DNA of 64,000 nucleotides from an uncultured Massilia sp. GTDB lineage: Bacteria > Pseudomonadota > Gammaproteobacteria > Burkholderiales > Burkholderiaceae. The number at the start of each line of letters is the position of its first letter. The stretch's first letter is position 1. This document shows, one piece after another, positions 53,988 to 63,949 of this stretch. The notes beneath the pieces are model-generated. The model did no database searches and was not told the DNA's origin. It was given only the letters and a program-made list of their open reading frames with translations. Location: assembly GCA_946481275.1 (NCBI GenBank), contig CAMLMV010000028.1:22692-86691 (forward strand), in the 5' to 3' direction. The translations under genes and the position numbers were made by a program.

Positions 53988-56588
53988 TCAGGTGGCCGCT
54001 TTCGGCTTGAAGCCCAGCGCCTTCATCGCCCTGGTGAGCGTCGTCGCGCTCTTGTCGTAGTCCGCCCACGGCGCGTTGCCCTCGTCCAGCCGGGTGTGCG
54101 CGGTCTTGACGGTCCAGTGGCTGCCCGACTTCAGCTTCGGCAGTTCCTCCCAGCGCACGGGCACCGAGATGCCCAGGCCGGGCCGCGCGCGGGCCGACCA
54201 CGCGGCCACCGTCGTCGCGCCGCGGCCGTTGCGCAGGTAGTCGATGAAGATCAGGCCCACGCGGTTCTTCGCGCCGCTCTTGGCGGAGAATCGGTCCGGG
54301 ATCGTCTTCGCGAGATGGGTCACGATCGCCCGCGAAAAATCCTTCACCGTGTCCCAGTCCAGCTTGGGTTTCAGCGGCACGACCACGTGCAGGCCCTTGC
54401 CGCCGCTCGTCTTGAGGAACGGATTCAGCCCCAGCTCCTGCAGGAAGGCGCGCACCAGCTGGGCCGCTTCCCGCACCTTGGCGAAGTCGACGCCCTCCCC
54501 CGGGTCGAGGTCGAACACCATGCGGTCGGGCGTATCGTAGTGTTTCGACGTCGCGTTCTGGCTGTGGATCTCGACGACGTTCCACTGGGCGCTGGACAGC
54601 AGGCCTTCGATCGTCGCGATCTCCGTCATCCGGGGGTGGTCCGGGTCGAGCGCCTGGTCCATCTGCGCGACGCCCGGCATCTTCGCGGTGTCGCCGACGT
54701 GTTTCTGGAAGAACAGCTCCTTGCCCACGCCGTCGGGCGCGCGCACGAGCGAGACGGGGCGGCCCTTCAGGTGCTCCATCATCAGTTCGCCGACGAGGGC
54801 GTAGTAGCGCACCATCTCGACTTTCGTGACGCCGCTCTCCGCATCCATCACGCGGTCGCCGTGCGTGACCTTGAACGTGGCGGGCAGGTTGCCCGGCAGG
54901 CCCGTGTCCTCGGCCTTCTTCGCCGCACGCTTGCGGGCGGGCTTCGCATTCTCCACAGGAGCCTCCTGCATGTGCTTGGGCAGCTCGCGCACGACGCTCT
55001 TCGCCGGCTTGTCCTTGCGCAGGCCCTGGAATACGGGGTGGCGGATGGAGTCGGTGGCCGTCCATTCCGAGAAGCTGACTTCGGCGACGAGCTCCGGTTT
55101 CACCCAGTGGTTCGTCCGCCCCGGCACGGCGCGCGGCGGGAATGGATTCTTGTCCGTCTCGATCGCCTCCAGCACTTCTCTCATGTGGCGCAGCGACGCG
55201 CCGTTGAATCCGCTGCCGCAGTTGCCCGCATAGCGCAGCACGCCATCCTTGTCGTAGTAACCGAGCAGCAGCGAGCCGATGCCCGTGCGCGCGCCGTGCG
55301 GATCGGTGTAGCCGCCGATGACGAATTCCTGGCGCTGGCCGCATTTCAGCTTGATCCACTCGGGCGAGCGGCGCGTGACGTAGCGCGAATCCTTGCGCTT
55401 GCCGATCACGCCCTCCAGCCCGATCTGGCACGCGGCCACGACGAGCTGTGCCGGGTCGGTGCCGAATTCGGCGGAGAAGCGCACCGTGTCCGACGGCCGC
55501 GCCGCCAGCGCCTCCTGCAGCAGCGGACGGCGCTCGTCGAGCCGCACGTCGCGCAGGTCGTAGCCCTTGAAGTACGGGGCGTCGAACACGAAGTAGACGA
55601 TCTGCGCGCTGTTCGAGCCGTCGAACGCCAGCTGCAACAGGTTGAAGTTCGGCTTGCCGTTCTCGTCGTGGACGACGATCTCGCCGTCATACCAGCCATC
55701 CGGCAGTTTCATGCGGCGGATTTCCTGCTGCAGGGGCTTGAGCTTGTCGGTCCAGTCGTTGCCGTTGCGGGTGATGAGGCGGACGTCCTTGCCCTGCACG
55801 CGCGTGACCATGCGGTAGCCGTCGAACTTGATCTCGTAGATGTAGTTCTCCGGATCGGTGGGCGGCCCGTCGACGAGGGTCGCCAGCTCCGGCGTCAGCG
55901 TCTCCGGCAGGTCGGCCTTGACGGCGCCGGCGGGCATCGCGCCGCGCTTCGCGCCTGGTTTCGGCCTTGCTGCGGTTTTCCGTGCCGGCTTCTCGGCCGC
56001 CAGTTTTTCCACCTTCACCTCGGCGCCATGCTCCGGCATCGGCAGGTCCTTCACGCTGTCGGGGAATTCGTCGACGACGGAAAACTCGCTGGCCGGCTTC
56101 GCGTACTCGTCGTTTTCCTTGATGAGGAGCCACGGTTCCTGCTTGTCGTCCTCGTGGCCGCGCAGGCGCACGAGCACCCAGCGGCCGTGCATCTTGTGGC
56201 CATGCATCTCGAACTTGATCTCGCCCTTTTTATAACCCTGGCGCGGGTCGCCGACCGGTTCCCACGTGCCCTTGTCCCAGATGATGACCTTGCCCGCGCC
56301 GTACTGGTGCGGCGGGATCGTGCCTTCGAAGTCGGAATACGAGATGGGGTGGTCTTCCACGTGCACGGCCATGCGGCGGTCGTGGGTGTCGTAGCTGGGG
56401 CCTTTCGGTACGGCCCAGCTCTTCATGACGCCGTCCAGTTCCAGACGGAAATCGTAATGCAGGCGCGAGGCCCAGTGCTTCTGGATCACGAAGGTGAGAA
56501 GGCCCTTGCTGGCCTCCCCACCCTCTTCGGGCTCGGCCGTGATCTCGAAATCGCGCTTGGCCTTGTACAGCTTTAACGGGTCGGGCAT
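53988..56588 (-). CDS. ligD: DNA ligase D, multifunctional NHEJ enzyme
   Basis: 866 residues with three domains in the order phosphoesterase, ligase and polymerase. The 3'-phosphoesterase is about 1-190 (HYDFRLELDGVMKSWAVPKGP; HVEDHP; GTIPPHQYGAGKV). The ATP-dependent ligase is about 225-540 with the AMP-accepting Lys254 in EIKFDGYR, and DGEIVV and EGVIGKRKDS later. The primase-like polymerase fills the C-terminal third (VFDLDPGEG metal site; TSGGKGLHV; FIDYLRNGRGAT). It repairs double-strand breaks with Ku. The Ku gene is at 43068-44159 on the other strand. Confidence 0.97.
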   Translation of the reverse strand: MPDPLKLYKAKRDFEITAEPEEGGEASKGLLTFVIQKHWASRLHYDFRLELDGVMKSWAVPKGPSYDTHDRRMAVHVEDHPISYSDFEGTIPPHQYGAGKVIIWDKGTWEPVGDPRQGYKKGEIKFEMHGHKMHGRWVLVRLRGHEDDKQEPWLLIKENDEYAKPASEFSVVDEFPDSVKDLPMPEHGAEVKVEKLAAEKPARKTAARPKPGAKRGAMPAGAVKADLPETLTPELATLVDGPPTDPENYIYEIKFDGYRMVTRVQGKDVRLITRNGNDWTDKLKPLQQEIRRMKLPDGWYDGEIVVHDENGKPNFNLLQLAFDGSNSAQIVYFVFDAPYFKGYDLRDVRLDERRPLLQEALAARPSDTVRFSAEFGTDPAQLVVAACQIGLEGVIGKRKDSRYVTRRSPEWIKLKCGQRQEFVIGGYTDPHGARTGIGSLLLGYYDKDGVLRYAGNCGSGFNGASLRHMREVLEAIETDKNPFPPRAVPGRTNHWVKPELVAEVSFSEWTATDSIRHPVFQGLRKDKPAKSVVRELPKHMQEAPVENAKPARKRAAKKAEDTGLPGNLPATFKVTHGDRVMDAESGVTKVEMVRYYALVGELMMEHLKGRPVSLVRAPDGVGKELFFQKHVGDTAKMPGVAQMDQALDPDHPRMTEIATIEGLLSSAQWNVVEIHSQNATSKHYDTPDRMVFDLDPGEGVDFAKVREAAQLVRAFLQELGLNPFLKTSGGKGLHVVVPLKPKLDWDTVKDFSRAIVTHLAKTIPDRFSAKSGAKNRVGLIFIDYLRNGRGATTVAAWSARARPGLGISVPVRWEELPKLKSGSHWTVKTAHTRLDEGNAPWADYDKSATTLTRAMKALGFKPKAAT

Positions 56589-56661
56589 GTCGTCACCTCT
56601 GCAGTGTGTGCCTTAGTGTAGGCAGCTGCCGCAGACGCGACTGTTCGCTAATTAACCCACG

Positions 56662-58332
56662 TTATTTGCGGTCTGCGGCCGTCCTGTCACGCGCCGCACG
56701 GAACTCGGAGTCCTTCGACCAGTTCGGCCAGGCGCCCGAATCGGCCAGGTCGCGGCCCAGCGAATACAGCACGCCGAGGTCGCGCGCCATGCCGGTGAAC
56801 GGCCACGAGGCGCTCCATTCGTCGGCCGGCTGGTGGTACGCGACAGACACGTATTTCTCCTCGGCCGCCTTGCCCGCGGCGACACCGCCCTGCTCCCAGT
56901 CCTCGCCCGAACCGAACGAGATCGCCGGCACGCCGTGCTTGGCGAACGGGAAGTGGTCGGAACGGAAGAAGTGGCCCGCTTCCGGTTTCGGATCCGCCGA
57001 GTAGCGGATGCCGTTCGCCTTGGCCTTCGCGACCAGCTGGTCGAGCAGGTCGAGCCTGGCGCTGCCGGAGATCGTGAAGTCGCGCGACGGGCCGTATGGG
57101 CTCAGCGCGTCCATATTGATCACGCCGACCGTCTTGCCCAGCGGGTAAACCGGGTTGTTCGCATAGTATTCCGAGCCCAGCAGGCCCTTCTCTTCCGCCG
57201 TCACGGCGAGGAAGACGACGCTGCGTTTCGGCGCCGGCGCCCTGGCGTAGGCGCGGCCCAGTTCCAGCAGCGCGGCGATGCCGGTGGCGTTGTCGACGGC
57301 GCCGTTGTAGATCTTGTCGCCCTTCGCGTCCGGCAGGCCCACGCCCAGGTGGTCCCAGTGGCCGCTGTAGATCACGACCTGGTCCGGATGCTCGCTGCCC
57401 GGACGCACGGCCAGCACGTTCTTCGACGTGATGACCTTGGCGTCGACGGCGTAGTGCGCGGACATCGTCACGCCCTTCAGCTCGACCGGCTTGAACGCGC
57501 GGGTTTGCGCCTGCTTCTTGAGCTTGTCGAAATCGAGGCCGGCGCGCTTGAACAGGTCGACGGCCACGTCGCGCTGGATCCACGCTTCCACCGGCGCGTG
57601 CGCTTCCAGCGGGTTCTTGCGCACGATGTCGTACTGCACGTTCGTGTTCGAATTCTTCACGGTGGCCCAGCCGTACGACGCCGGCGCGGTCTCGTGCACG
57701 ATCAGCGTGCCCAGCGCGCCGCGGCGTGCCAGTTCCTCGAATTTATAGGTCCAGCGGCCGTAATACGTCATGGCCTTGCCGCCGAAGTCGCCCTTGCCCG
57801 TCTCGAAGTCCGGGTCGTTGATCAGCACGACGGCCAGCTTGCCCTTCAGGTCCTGGCCCTTGAAGTCGTCCCACTTGCGTTCCGGTGCCGTCACGCCATA
57901 GCCGACGAAGACGAGCGGCGCGTTCTTGAACTCGACGCTCTTCGCACCCGTCATCGCGGCGCGCATGGCGACTTCGTTACCCTGCGTGAAGGCCTTCGTC
58001 GTGCCGCCGGCGTTGACGGACACGTCGACCGGGCCGCTGATCTCGAAGCGGCCCAGCGGGACGTCCTGCGTCCAGCCGCGCTTGCCGTCGACGAGATCGC
58101 CGCCCGGCTGCAGGCCGGCCTGCTTGAACTGTTCGATGATGTAGTTGACGGTCTTCGTCTCGCCGGCCGTGTTCGGGCCGCGGCCTTCGAACTCGTCGGA
58201 CGACAGGACTTTCACGTCCTGCGACAGGTGTTTCGGATCGATGTGGACGGCGTCTGCGGCGTGGGCGGCCAGCGTCGCGGTGGCGAGCGCGATGGCGGTC
58301 AGGGTGGTACGGAGGGAAGTTTGTAGTCTCAC
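56662..58332 (-). CDS. M28-family zinc peptidase
   Basis: 556 residues from a GTG start. A signal peptide (LTAIALATATLAAHAA) is followed by a PA-like insertion (about 120-270) and an M28 aminopeptidase core: SGHWDHLG (first zinc His and Asp), NGAVDNATG (bridging Asp), VTAEEKGLLGSEYY (catalytic Glu pair), NMDALS, and YHQPADEW with the last zinc His. It is likely a periplasmic or secreted aminopeptidase or carboxypeptidase. The promoter at 58385-58413 places the transcript start upstream of this GTG and excludes longer frames. Confidence 0.93.
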   Translation of the reverse strand: MRLQTSLRTTLTAIALATATLAAHAADAVHIDPKHLSQDVKVLSSDEFEGRGPNTAGETKTVNYIIEQFKQAGLQPGGDLVDGKRGWTQDVPLGRFEISGPVDVSVNAGGTTKAFTQGNEVAMRAAMTGAKSVEFKNAPLVFVGYGVTAPERKWDDFKGQDLKGKLAVVLINDPDFETGKGDFGGKAMTYYGRWTYKFEELARRGALGTLIVHETAPASYGWATVKNSNTNVQYDIVRKNPLEAHAPVEAWIQRDVAVDLFKRAGLDFDKLKKQAQTRAFKPVELKGVTMSAHYAVDAKVITSKNVLAVRPGSEHPDQVVIYSGHWDHLGVGLPDAKGDKIYNGAVDNATGIAALLELGRAYARAPAPKRSVVFLAVTAEEKGLLGSEYYANNPVYPLGKTVGVINMDALSPYGPSRDFTISGSARLDLLDQLVAKAKANGIRYSADPKPEAGHFFRSDHFPFAKHGVPAISFGSGEDWEQGGVAAGKAAEEKYVSVAYHQPADEWSASWPFTGMARDLGVLYSLGRDLADSGAWPNWSKDSEFRAARDRTAADRK

Positions 58333-58384
58333 GAGCGGTCTCTTGGGCGTCGAATGATTGGATGGGCACGGATAGTGCCGCCAA

Positions 58385-58413
58385 AGTATCGTTCGAATGA
58401 TTTCCACTGTCAA
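58385..58413 (-). promoter_or_regulatory. Promoter of the M28 peptidase gene
   Basis: On the minus strand TTGACA (58413-58408), a 17-bp spacer and GATACT (58390-58385) form a strong sigma70-type promoter about 53 bases upstream of the GTG start. Confidence 0.65.
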
Positions 58414-58543
58414 ACATCGTTCTGACAAAACGATTTCCGTACGTACACTTGTAACGGGATGTAAAGCATCGTCAACCACCTGTCGCATGGCCGCGTTTCT
58501 GGCCCAGTAGCACCCATTAACGACACCTGAAGGAAACACCGCC

Positions 58544-58879
58544 ATGAACAAAATCGTCGCTACCCTGATCGCAGGCCTGTTCGCCACCTCGGTGTACGCC
58601 CAGACGACCGCCACCCCGGCCACGCCGGCCACCAAGGCCGAAGCCAAGGCCGACAAGAAGGCCGCGAAGGCGGAAGCCAAGGAAGAAAAGGCCGACGTGA
58701 AAGCCGACGCGAAGCTGGAAAAGAAAGCCGCCGAAGCCAATGCGGACGTCGCCGTCGCGAAGGCCGACGCCGCGAAGACCAAAGCCAAAGCACACAAGAA
58801 AGCCGCCAAAGCCAAGGCGGAAGCCGCAGCCGACAAGGCCGAGGCACACGCAGACCAGAAAGCCGCCGCTGCCCACTGA
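58544..58879 (+). CDS. Small Ala/Lys/Glu-rich periplasmic protein
   Basis: 111 residues. A signal peptide (IVATLIAGLFATSVYA, cut before QTT) is followed by about 90 residues made almost only of Ala, Lys, Glu and Asp in heptad-like KAEAK/KADAK patterns, which predict one long charged helix or an extended chain. Proteins like this are usually abundant envelope or stress proteins of unclear function. A good rho-independent terminator follows, so it is a single-gene unit. Confidence 0.75.
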   Translation: MNKIVATLIAGLFATSVYAQTTATPATPATKAEAKADKKAAKAEAKEEKADVKADAKLEKKAAEANADVAVAKADAAKTKAKAHKKAAKAKAEAAADKAEAHADQKAAAAH

Positions 58880-58921
58880 GCCGGGCAGCGCACAACCGGC
58901 TCAAGCCCCTCCATCCTCCGA

Positions 58922-58948
58922 AGACAGGCTGCGGCCTGTCTTTTTTTT
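58922..58948 (+). terminator. Rho-independent terminator
   Basis: An 8-bp stem AGACAGGC / GCCTGTCT with a TGCG loop runs into a tract of eight to nine Ts, 42 bases after the stop of the Ala/Lys-rich protein. It is the clearest terminator in the window. Confidence 0.9.
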
Positions 58949-58991
58949 GTCCGCGATCTACAATGGCAGTCCGTTATCAGCCGGGACTACC

Positions 58992-59951
58992 ATGCACGAC
59001 ATCGCTCATCACAAGATCGTCTTCCTCGATCGCGACAGCCTGATCGCGACCATCCGCAAGCCATCCTTCGAGCACCGCTGGCACGACTATCCCGCCACGA
59101 ACGCGAGCGAGGTCGTCGAACGCCTGCGCGGCGCCACCATCGCCATCACGAACAAGGTGCCGCTGCGCGCGGACGCCATCGCGCAGCTGCCGGACCTGAA
59201 GATGATCGCCGTCGCCGCGACGGGCACGGACAACGTGGACCTCGCCGCCTGCCGCGAACGGGGCATCGTCGTCGCGAACATCCGCAATTACTCGCTCGTC
59301 TCGGTGCCGGAGCACTGCTTCGCGCTGATGCTGGCCGTGCGCCGCAACCTGCGCGCGTATGTCGCGGACGTCGAGGACGGGCGTTGGGAACAATCGACGC
59401 GCTTCTGCCTGCTCGACCACCCGATCGGCGACCTGGCCGGCAGCCGCCTCGGCATCGTGGGCTATGGCGCGCTGGGGCGGCGCGTCGCCCGGATCGCGCG
59501 TGCGTTCGGCATGGACGTCGCCGTCACGTCGCGCTCGCCCGTGCCGGACACGGACGTCGTGCAGCTTCCGCTGGACGAGTTGCTGGCCACGTCGGACGTC
59601 GTGAGCCTGCACCTGCCGCTGACGGACCAGACCCGCCACATGATCGGAGAACGCGAGCTCGCATCGATGAAGAAGAGCGCCATCCTGGTCAACACGGCGC
59701 GCGGGGGCCTCGTCGACGAAGCGGCGCTGGCACGGGCGCTCGTCGACGGAACCATCGCCGGGGCCGGGTTCGACGTCCTGAGCAAGGAACCGCCCGTGCC
59801 CGACAATCCGCTGCTGCGGCTCCGGTTGCCGAACTTCGTGCTGACGCCGCACGTGGCGTGGGCCAGCGGCGGGGCGATGCAGACGCTGGCCGACATGCTG
59901 GTCGATAACCTGGAAGCGTGGGTCGCCGGGAAGCCCGCCAACGTCGTCTAA
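58992..59951 (+). CDS. D-2-hydroxyacid dehydrogenase
   Basis: 319 residues. A substrate domain with AVAATGTDNVD (about 74-84) is followed by a Rossmann motif GIVGYGALGRRVA near 147-159, the catalytic Arg in NTARGGLVDE, the Glu in DVLSKEPP and the His in TPHVAWAS. It reduces 2-ketoacids to D-2-hydroxyacids or the reverse, with NAD(P)H; glycerate/hydroxypyruvate-type enzymes are closest in style. Its 3' end overlaps that of the convergent sensor kinase gene by 4 bases. Confidence 0.93.
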   Translation: MHDIAHHKIVFLDRDSLIATIRKPSFEHRWHDYPATNASEVVERLRGATIAITNKVPLRADAIAQLPDLKMIAVAATGTDNVDLAACRERGIVVANIRNYSLVSVPEHCFALMLAVRRNLRAYVADVEDGRWEQSTRFCLLDHPIGDLAGSRLGIVGYGALGRRVARIARAFGMDVAVTSRSPVPDTDVVQLPLDELLATSDVVSLHLPLTDQTRHMIGERELASMKKSAILVNTARGGLVDEAALARALVDGTIAGAGFDVLSKEPPVPDNPLLRLRLPNFVLTPHVAWASGGAMQTLADMLVDNLEAWVAGKPANVV

Positions 59952-62900
59952 CCGTCCGCCCGCAGCGGCAGCTCGATGATGAACACCGTGCCGCGCCCCG
60001 GCCGGCTCTCGACCCGGATCGTCCCCTGCAGCACGGTCGTCACGATGTTCCAGGCGATGTTGAGACCCAGGCCCGTGCCGCCCTGCCCCATGCGCGTGGT
60101 GAAGAACGGGTCGAAGATGCGCGACAGGTGTTCCGGCGCGATGCCGCGGCCGTCGTCGGAAAACTCGATGCGCACGCGGTCGCCGTCCAGCGGCCGGGCA
60201 TGGATGCGCATGTGGCCGCCCGGCGCGTCGAACGCGTGCAGCAGCGCGTTGTTGATGAAATTGATGACGACCTGGCCGAACGGCCCCGGATAGCTGTCCA
60301 TCGCGATGCCCGCCGGGACCTCCAGGTCGAGCGTGTGGCCGGCGCGGCGCACCTGGTTCATCATCGTGGCCGCGATCTCGTGGCAGGCCTGGGCCAGGTC
60401 GAAGCGGCGGCGCTGCGTGCTGGCCTGGTCCACGGACACCTGCTTGAAGCTGTTCACGAGGTCCGCCGCGCCGCTCAGGCTGCGCACGATGAGGCTCGCC
60501 GCCTCGCGCGCCGCCGCGATCCACGTCTCGAGGTCCGATTTCTTCAGCGCGTTGCTGGTGAACCGCTCGGCCAGCGCCGTCGTCTTTTCTTCCAGCGTGC
60601 TCGCCATCAGGAGGCTGTTGCCGATCGGGGTGTTCAGTTCGTGCGCGACGCCGGCGACGAGGGAGCCGAGCGACGCGAGCTTTTCGCGCGCGGCCAGCTG
60701 GGCCTGGGTTTCCTTCAGCTGGCGGTAGGCATCCGCATTGTCCAGCGCGACGCCGACGTAGGATGCGAGAGTGCTCAGCATGTCGAGCTGCACGTTCTGG
60801 TACGCGCCCGGCCGGCCGCTCTGCACCGTGATCACGCCCAGCACGCGCTGGCCCACGAGGATCGGCACGAACATCAGCGAGCGCGGCGCCGCCGGCGTAT
60901 CGGCATCCGCGCTGGCCGCATCGCCGCCGAGCACGTCGCGCACGAGTCCGGAGAACCGGGCGTAGTCGCGCGCCAGGTCGCCGATGAGGATCTCCTCGCC
61001 CGTCACGAGGCAGTATTCGCCGAGGCCGCGCACGCGCGCGGGGAAGCGCCCCTGTCCGGGCACGCGGCGGCCGTCCGCGACGACGTACGGGTACGCGATC
61101 GGCCCGTCCACGCGCGCCACGCCGATCGCGAACAGCGGCGCGTCCATCAACTGGCGCACCTGGCCGTACACGTTGGCCATGATCGCCTCGCCATCGAGGT
61201 TCGCCGTCAGCTCGCGCCCGATGTCGGACAGCAGCGCGATGTTGCGGCGCGCCTGTTCCACCGCTTCCTTCTGCGCCTCCGCCTCCTGCTTGCGCTTTTC
61301 CGCCTGCTCCTTCTGCAGCACCAGTTCCGCCGTGCGCGCACCGACCTGGCGTTCCAGGCGCGCCTTCTGCTGCACGAGCACGCGCACGCGCAGCCGGTAC
61401 AGCGCGATGGCGGTAGCAAGCAGCACGCTCGCCGCGGCCAGGCGGAACCACCACGTCATCCAGAACGGCGGCGGAATCGAGATGTTCAGGGTGGCAGGAT
61501 GCTCGCTCCACACGCCGTCCTTGTTGGCCGCCTTCACCTCGAACACGTAGTCGCCCGGATCGAGGTTCGTGTAGGTGGCGAAGCGCTTGCGGGCGTCCGT
61601 CTCGGTCCAGTCCTGGTCGAAGCCGAGCAGCCGGTAGGCGTAGCGGTTCGCCTGCGGATCGGCGTAGTGCAGCGCCGCGAATTCCAGCGTGAACACGGAG
61701 TCGCGGTGGCTCAGGCGGATGTCGCGCAGGCGGTCGACGGCGACGGGCAGCGCGCGCGGCCGGTTGAACACGAGGAAGTCGGTGATGACGACGGTGGGCG
61801 GAAACGGATTGTCGTGGATGTCCTCCGGCTGGAACGACGTCATGCCGTTGATGCCGCCGAAATGCAGCTCGCCGTCCGCGCCGCGCGCGGCCGAGCCGAC
61901 GAAGTACGAGCCGTCCGTCAGGCCGTCCTTGGCCGTGTAGCTCTTGTAGCGTCCCGTCTCCGGATCGACGCGGGTCAGGCCCATCGTCGTGCTGACCCAG
62001 ATCTGGCCGTTGGCGTCTTCGAGGATGCCGCCGATCGGCACCTGTTCGCGCGTGGGCGCGACGGCGAACCTGCGGAACGCCGTCTTGCCGCCGGCCCCCC
62101 GCTCCATGCGGTGCAGGCCGCCCGCCGTGCCGACCCACAGGTCGCCGCGCGCGGACTCGTACAGATAATAGACGCGGTTGTGGCCGAGACTCGTGGGATC
62201 GCGCGCGTCGTGGCGGAAGTGCGTGAACGTGTTCGTCGCGCGGTCGTAGCGGTCGAGGCCATTCTCCGTGCCGATCCAGATGGTGCCGGCGCGGTCTTCG
62301 AACACGGCGAAGCCGTAGTTCTCGCCCAGGCTGGCCGGGTCGAGCGGATCGTGGCGCCAGCCGCGCAGCGTGCCGTCCGGCGCCAGCATGAACAGGCCGC
62401 CGCGCGTGACGATCCACAACGCGCCGGTGCGGTCGAGCGTGAGCGCCTGGACCCAGCTGGCGCCCGCCTCGCTGCCCAGCGGCACCGACGTAAAACGGCC
62501 GGTCGACGGGTCGCGCCACGACAGGCCGGTGGGCGAGCCCACCCACAGCCGCCCGCGTCCCGGCAGCACGCTGCCGACCGTGTCGTTCGGCAGGCTGGAA
62601 GGGTCGCGCGGATCGTGGCGCAGCATGTCCACGCGGCCGCTCTCCGGATCCAGGTGCAGGATGCCGCCGCCGGCCGTGCCCAGCCACAGGCGGCCGTCGG
62701 CCCCGACGGCAATGCTGCGGATCTTGCGCGCGCTGCGCGGGTCCGCCACCTGTCCCGGCAACAGCGCGAAGCGCGAGAAGCCGCCGCTGGCGAGGTCCGC
62801 GCGGTTGACGCCGCCGAACATCGTGCCCGCCCACAGCGTGCCCGTGCGGTCGACCCAGATCGACATGACGCGGTTGTCGGACAAGGTGTGGCGGTCGAGG

Positions 62901-63862
62901 GGCTGGCTCGTGTAGCCGATAAAGCGCCCGGTCGTGGGGTCGCGCCATTTGAGGCCGTCGAGTTCCGTGCCGACCCACAGGGTGTTGCCCTGGTCGTGGT
63001 ACAGCGACTGCACGCGGCCGTCGTTCATGCCTTCGTCGGCGCCGACGTGGTGGCGCTGCGGCGCGCCCTGGCCGATGCGCCACGCTTCCAGGCCGGCGTC
63101 GGTGCCGATCCACAACGTGTCGCGCGGCCCCATCGACAGCGCCGCCACGGCGCTGCGCTTGCCGGTGCCGGCCGCGTCGATGTCGTAATGCTCGAACCGG
63201 GCGGCGCCCGCCGGCAGGTGGTCGAGACCGACGCCGGTGCCGATCCACAGGCCGCCGCGCGGGTCGAGGGCCAGTGCCGTGACGCGGTCGTCGCGCAGGC
63301 TGGCGGGATCCTGGCCGTCGTGGCGCAGCGTGCGCAGCGCGCCCGTCGCCAGGTCGACGTGCACGATGCCGTCGCTGGTGCCGACCCACAGGCCGCCGGC
63401 GCCGTCGCCGATGATCGCGGTGACGGCGCTGTTGCGCGCATTGCGTTCGGTGCCCGCCAGCAGCGGCAGGCGGATGAATTTACGGGTCGCCGGGTCGAAC
63501 CGTGCGAGCCCGCCGCGCGTGCCGAACCACAGCCGGTTCTGGCCATCCTCGTACGCGGCCTGGACGTAGTTGTCGGCCAGGCTGGCCGGGTCGTTGGGAT
63601 CGTTGCGGAAGACCTGGTTGCGGTAGCCGTCGAAGCGGTTCAGGCCCGCCTGCGTGCCGAACCACATGAAGCCGTCGTGGTCCTGCAGGATCGCGAGCAC
63701 GGATTCCTGCGACAATCCCTCTTCCAGGCCGATGCGCTCGAAGCGGAGGCTGCGCGGACCGCCCGCCAGCGCCAGCGAGCACACGCAGGCCAGCAGCAGG
63801 CCGCACAATATGCGCAGCAGCGCGCGGTGGACGGATGGGAGAGGTTCGGGTTTCCAGGACAC
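59948..63862 (-). CDS. Two-component regulator-propeller sensor histidine kinase with GAF domain
   Basis: 1304 residues from a GTG start. A signal or anchor helix (LLRILCGLLLACVCSLALA) is followed by two seven-bladed-type beta-propellers of Reg_prop repeats (GLSQESVLAILQDHDGFMWFGT and many xxLWxGT blades). A Y_Y_Y domain comes before one transmembrane helix near residue 800, then a coiled coil, a GAF domain, a dimerisation helix with the phospho-acceptor His in VAHELNTPIGN, and an HATPase with FINNAL, DDGRGI and GTGLGLNIA. Unlike many relatives it has no fused receiver or HTH, and no response regulator is adjacent. It probably senses a periplasmic carbohydrate or related signal. Confidence 0.92.
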   Translation of the reverse strand: MSWKPEPLPSVHRALLRILCGLLLACVCSLALAGGPRSLRFERIGLEEGLSQESVLAILQDHDGFMWFGTQAGLNRFDGYRNQVFRNDPNDPASLADNYVQAAYEDGQNRLWFGTRGGLARFDPATRKFIRLPLLAGTERNARNSAVTAIIGDGAGGLWVGTSDGIVHVDLATGALRTLRHDGQDPASLRDDRVTALALDPRGGLWIGTGVGLDHLPAGAARFEHYDIDAAGTGKRSAVAALSMGPRDTLWIGTDAGLEAWRIGQGAPQRHHVGADEGMNDGRVQSLYHDQGNTLWVGTELDGLKWRDPTTGRFIGYTSQPLDRHTLSDNRVMSIWVDRTGTLWAGTMFGGVNRADLASGGFSRFALLPGQVADPRSARKIRSIAVGADGRLWLGTAGGGILHLDPESGRVDMLRHDPRDPSSLPNDTVGSVLPGRGRLWVGSPTGLSWRDPSTGRFTSVPLGSEAGASWVQALTLDRTGALWIVTRGGLFMLAPDGTLRGWRHDPLDPASLGENYGFAVFEDRAGTIWIGTENGLDRYDRATNTFTHFRHDARDPTSLGHNRVYYLYESARGDLWVGTAGGLHRMERGAGGKTAFRRFAVAPTREQVPIGGILEDANGQIWVSTTMGLTRVDPETGRYKSYTAKDGLTDGSYFVGSAARGADGELHFGGINGMTSFQPEDIHDNPFPPTVVITDFLVFNRPRALPVAVDRLRDIRLSHRDSVFTLEFAALHYADPQANRYAYRLLGFDQDWTETDARKRFATYTNLDPGDYVFEVKAANKDGVWSEHPATLNISIPPPFWMTWWFRLAAASVLLATAIALYRLRVRVLVQQKARLERQVGARTAELVLQKEQAEKRKQEAEAQKEAVEQARRNIALLSDIGRELTANLDGEAIMANVYGQVRQLMDAPLFAIGVARVDGPIAYPYVVADGRRVPGQGRFPARVRGLGEYCLVTGEEILIGDLARDYARFSGLVRDVLGGDAASADADTPAAPRSLMFVPILVGQRVLGVITVQSGRPGAYQNVQLDMLSTLASYVGVALDNADAYRQLKETQAQLAAREKLASLGSLVAGVAHELNTPIGNSLLMASTLEEKTTALAERFTSNALKKSDLETWIAAAREAASLIVRSLSGAADLVNSFKQVSVDQASTQRRRFDLAQACHEIAATMMNQVRRAGHTLDLEVPAGIAMDSYPGPFGQVVINFINNALLHAFDAPGGHMRIHARPLDGDRVRIEFSDDGRGIAPEHLSRIFDPFFTTRMGQGGTGLGLNIAWNIVTTVLQGTIRVESRPGRGTVFIIELPLRADG

Positions 63863-63932
63863 AGGCCTAATCTACCAGAACGCCCGAAAATGTTGAAAGA
63901 AATTAAGACTTCCTCATTCGTCATGCCACTGC

Positions 63933-63938
63933 TATAAT
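63933..63938 (+). promoter_or_regulatory. -10 box of the tRNA-Arg gene
   Basis: A perfect TATAAT is found 12 bases before the mature tRNA 5' end, followed by GC-rich sequence; a weak TTCCTC sits at the -35 position (63910-63915). Confidence 0.55.
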
Positions 63939-63949
63939 GCGTGCATCGG

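Noticed and set aside
59918..63937. A stop-free plus-strand frame of over 1300 codons antisense to the sensor kinase
   Set aside because: Arg/Ala/His-rich shadow of a high-GC gene; the minus strand has clear propeller, GAF and HATPase motifs.
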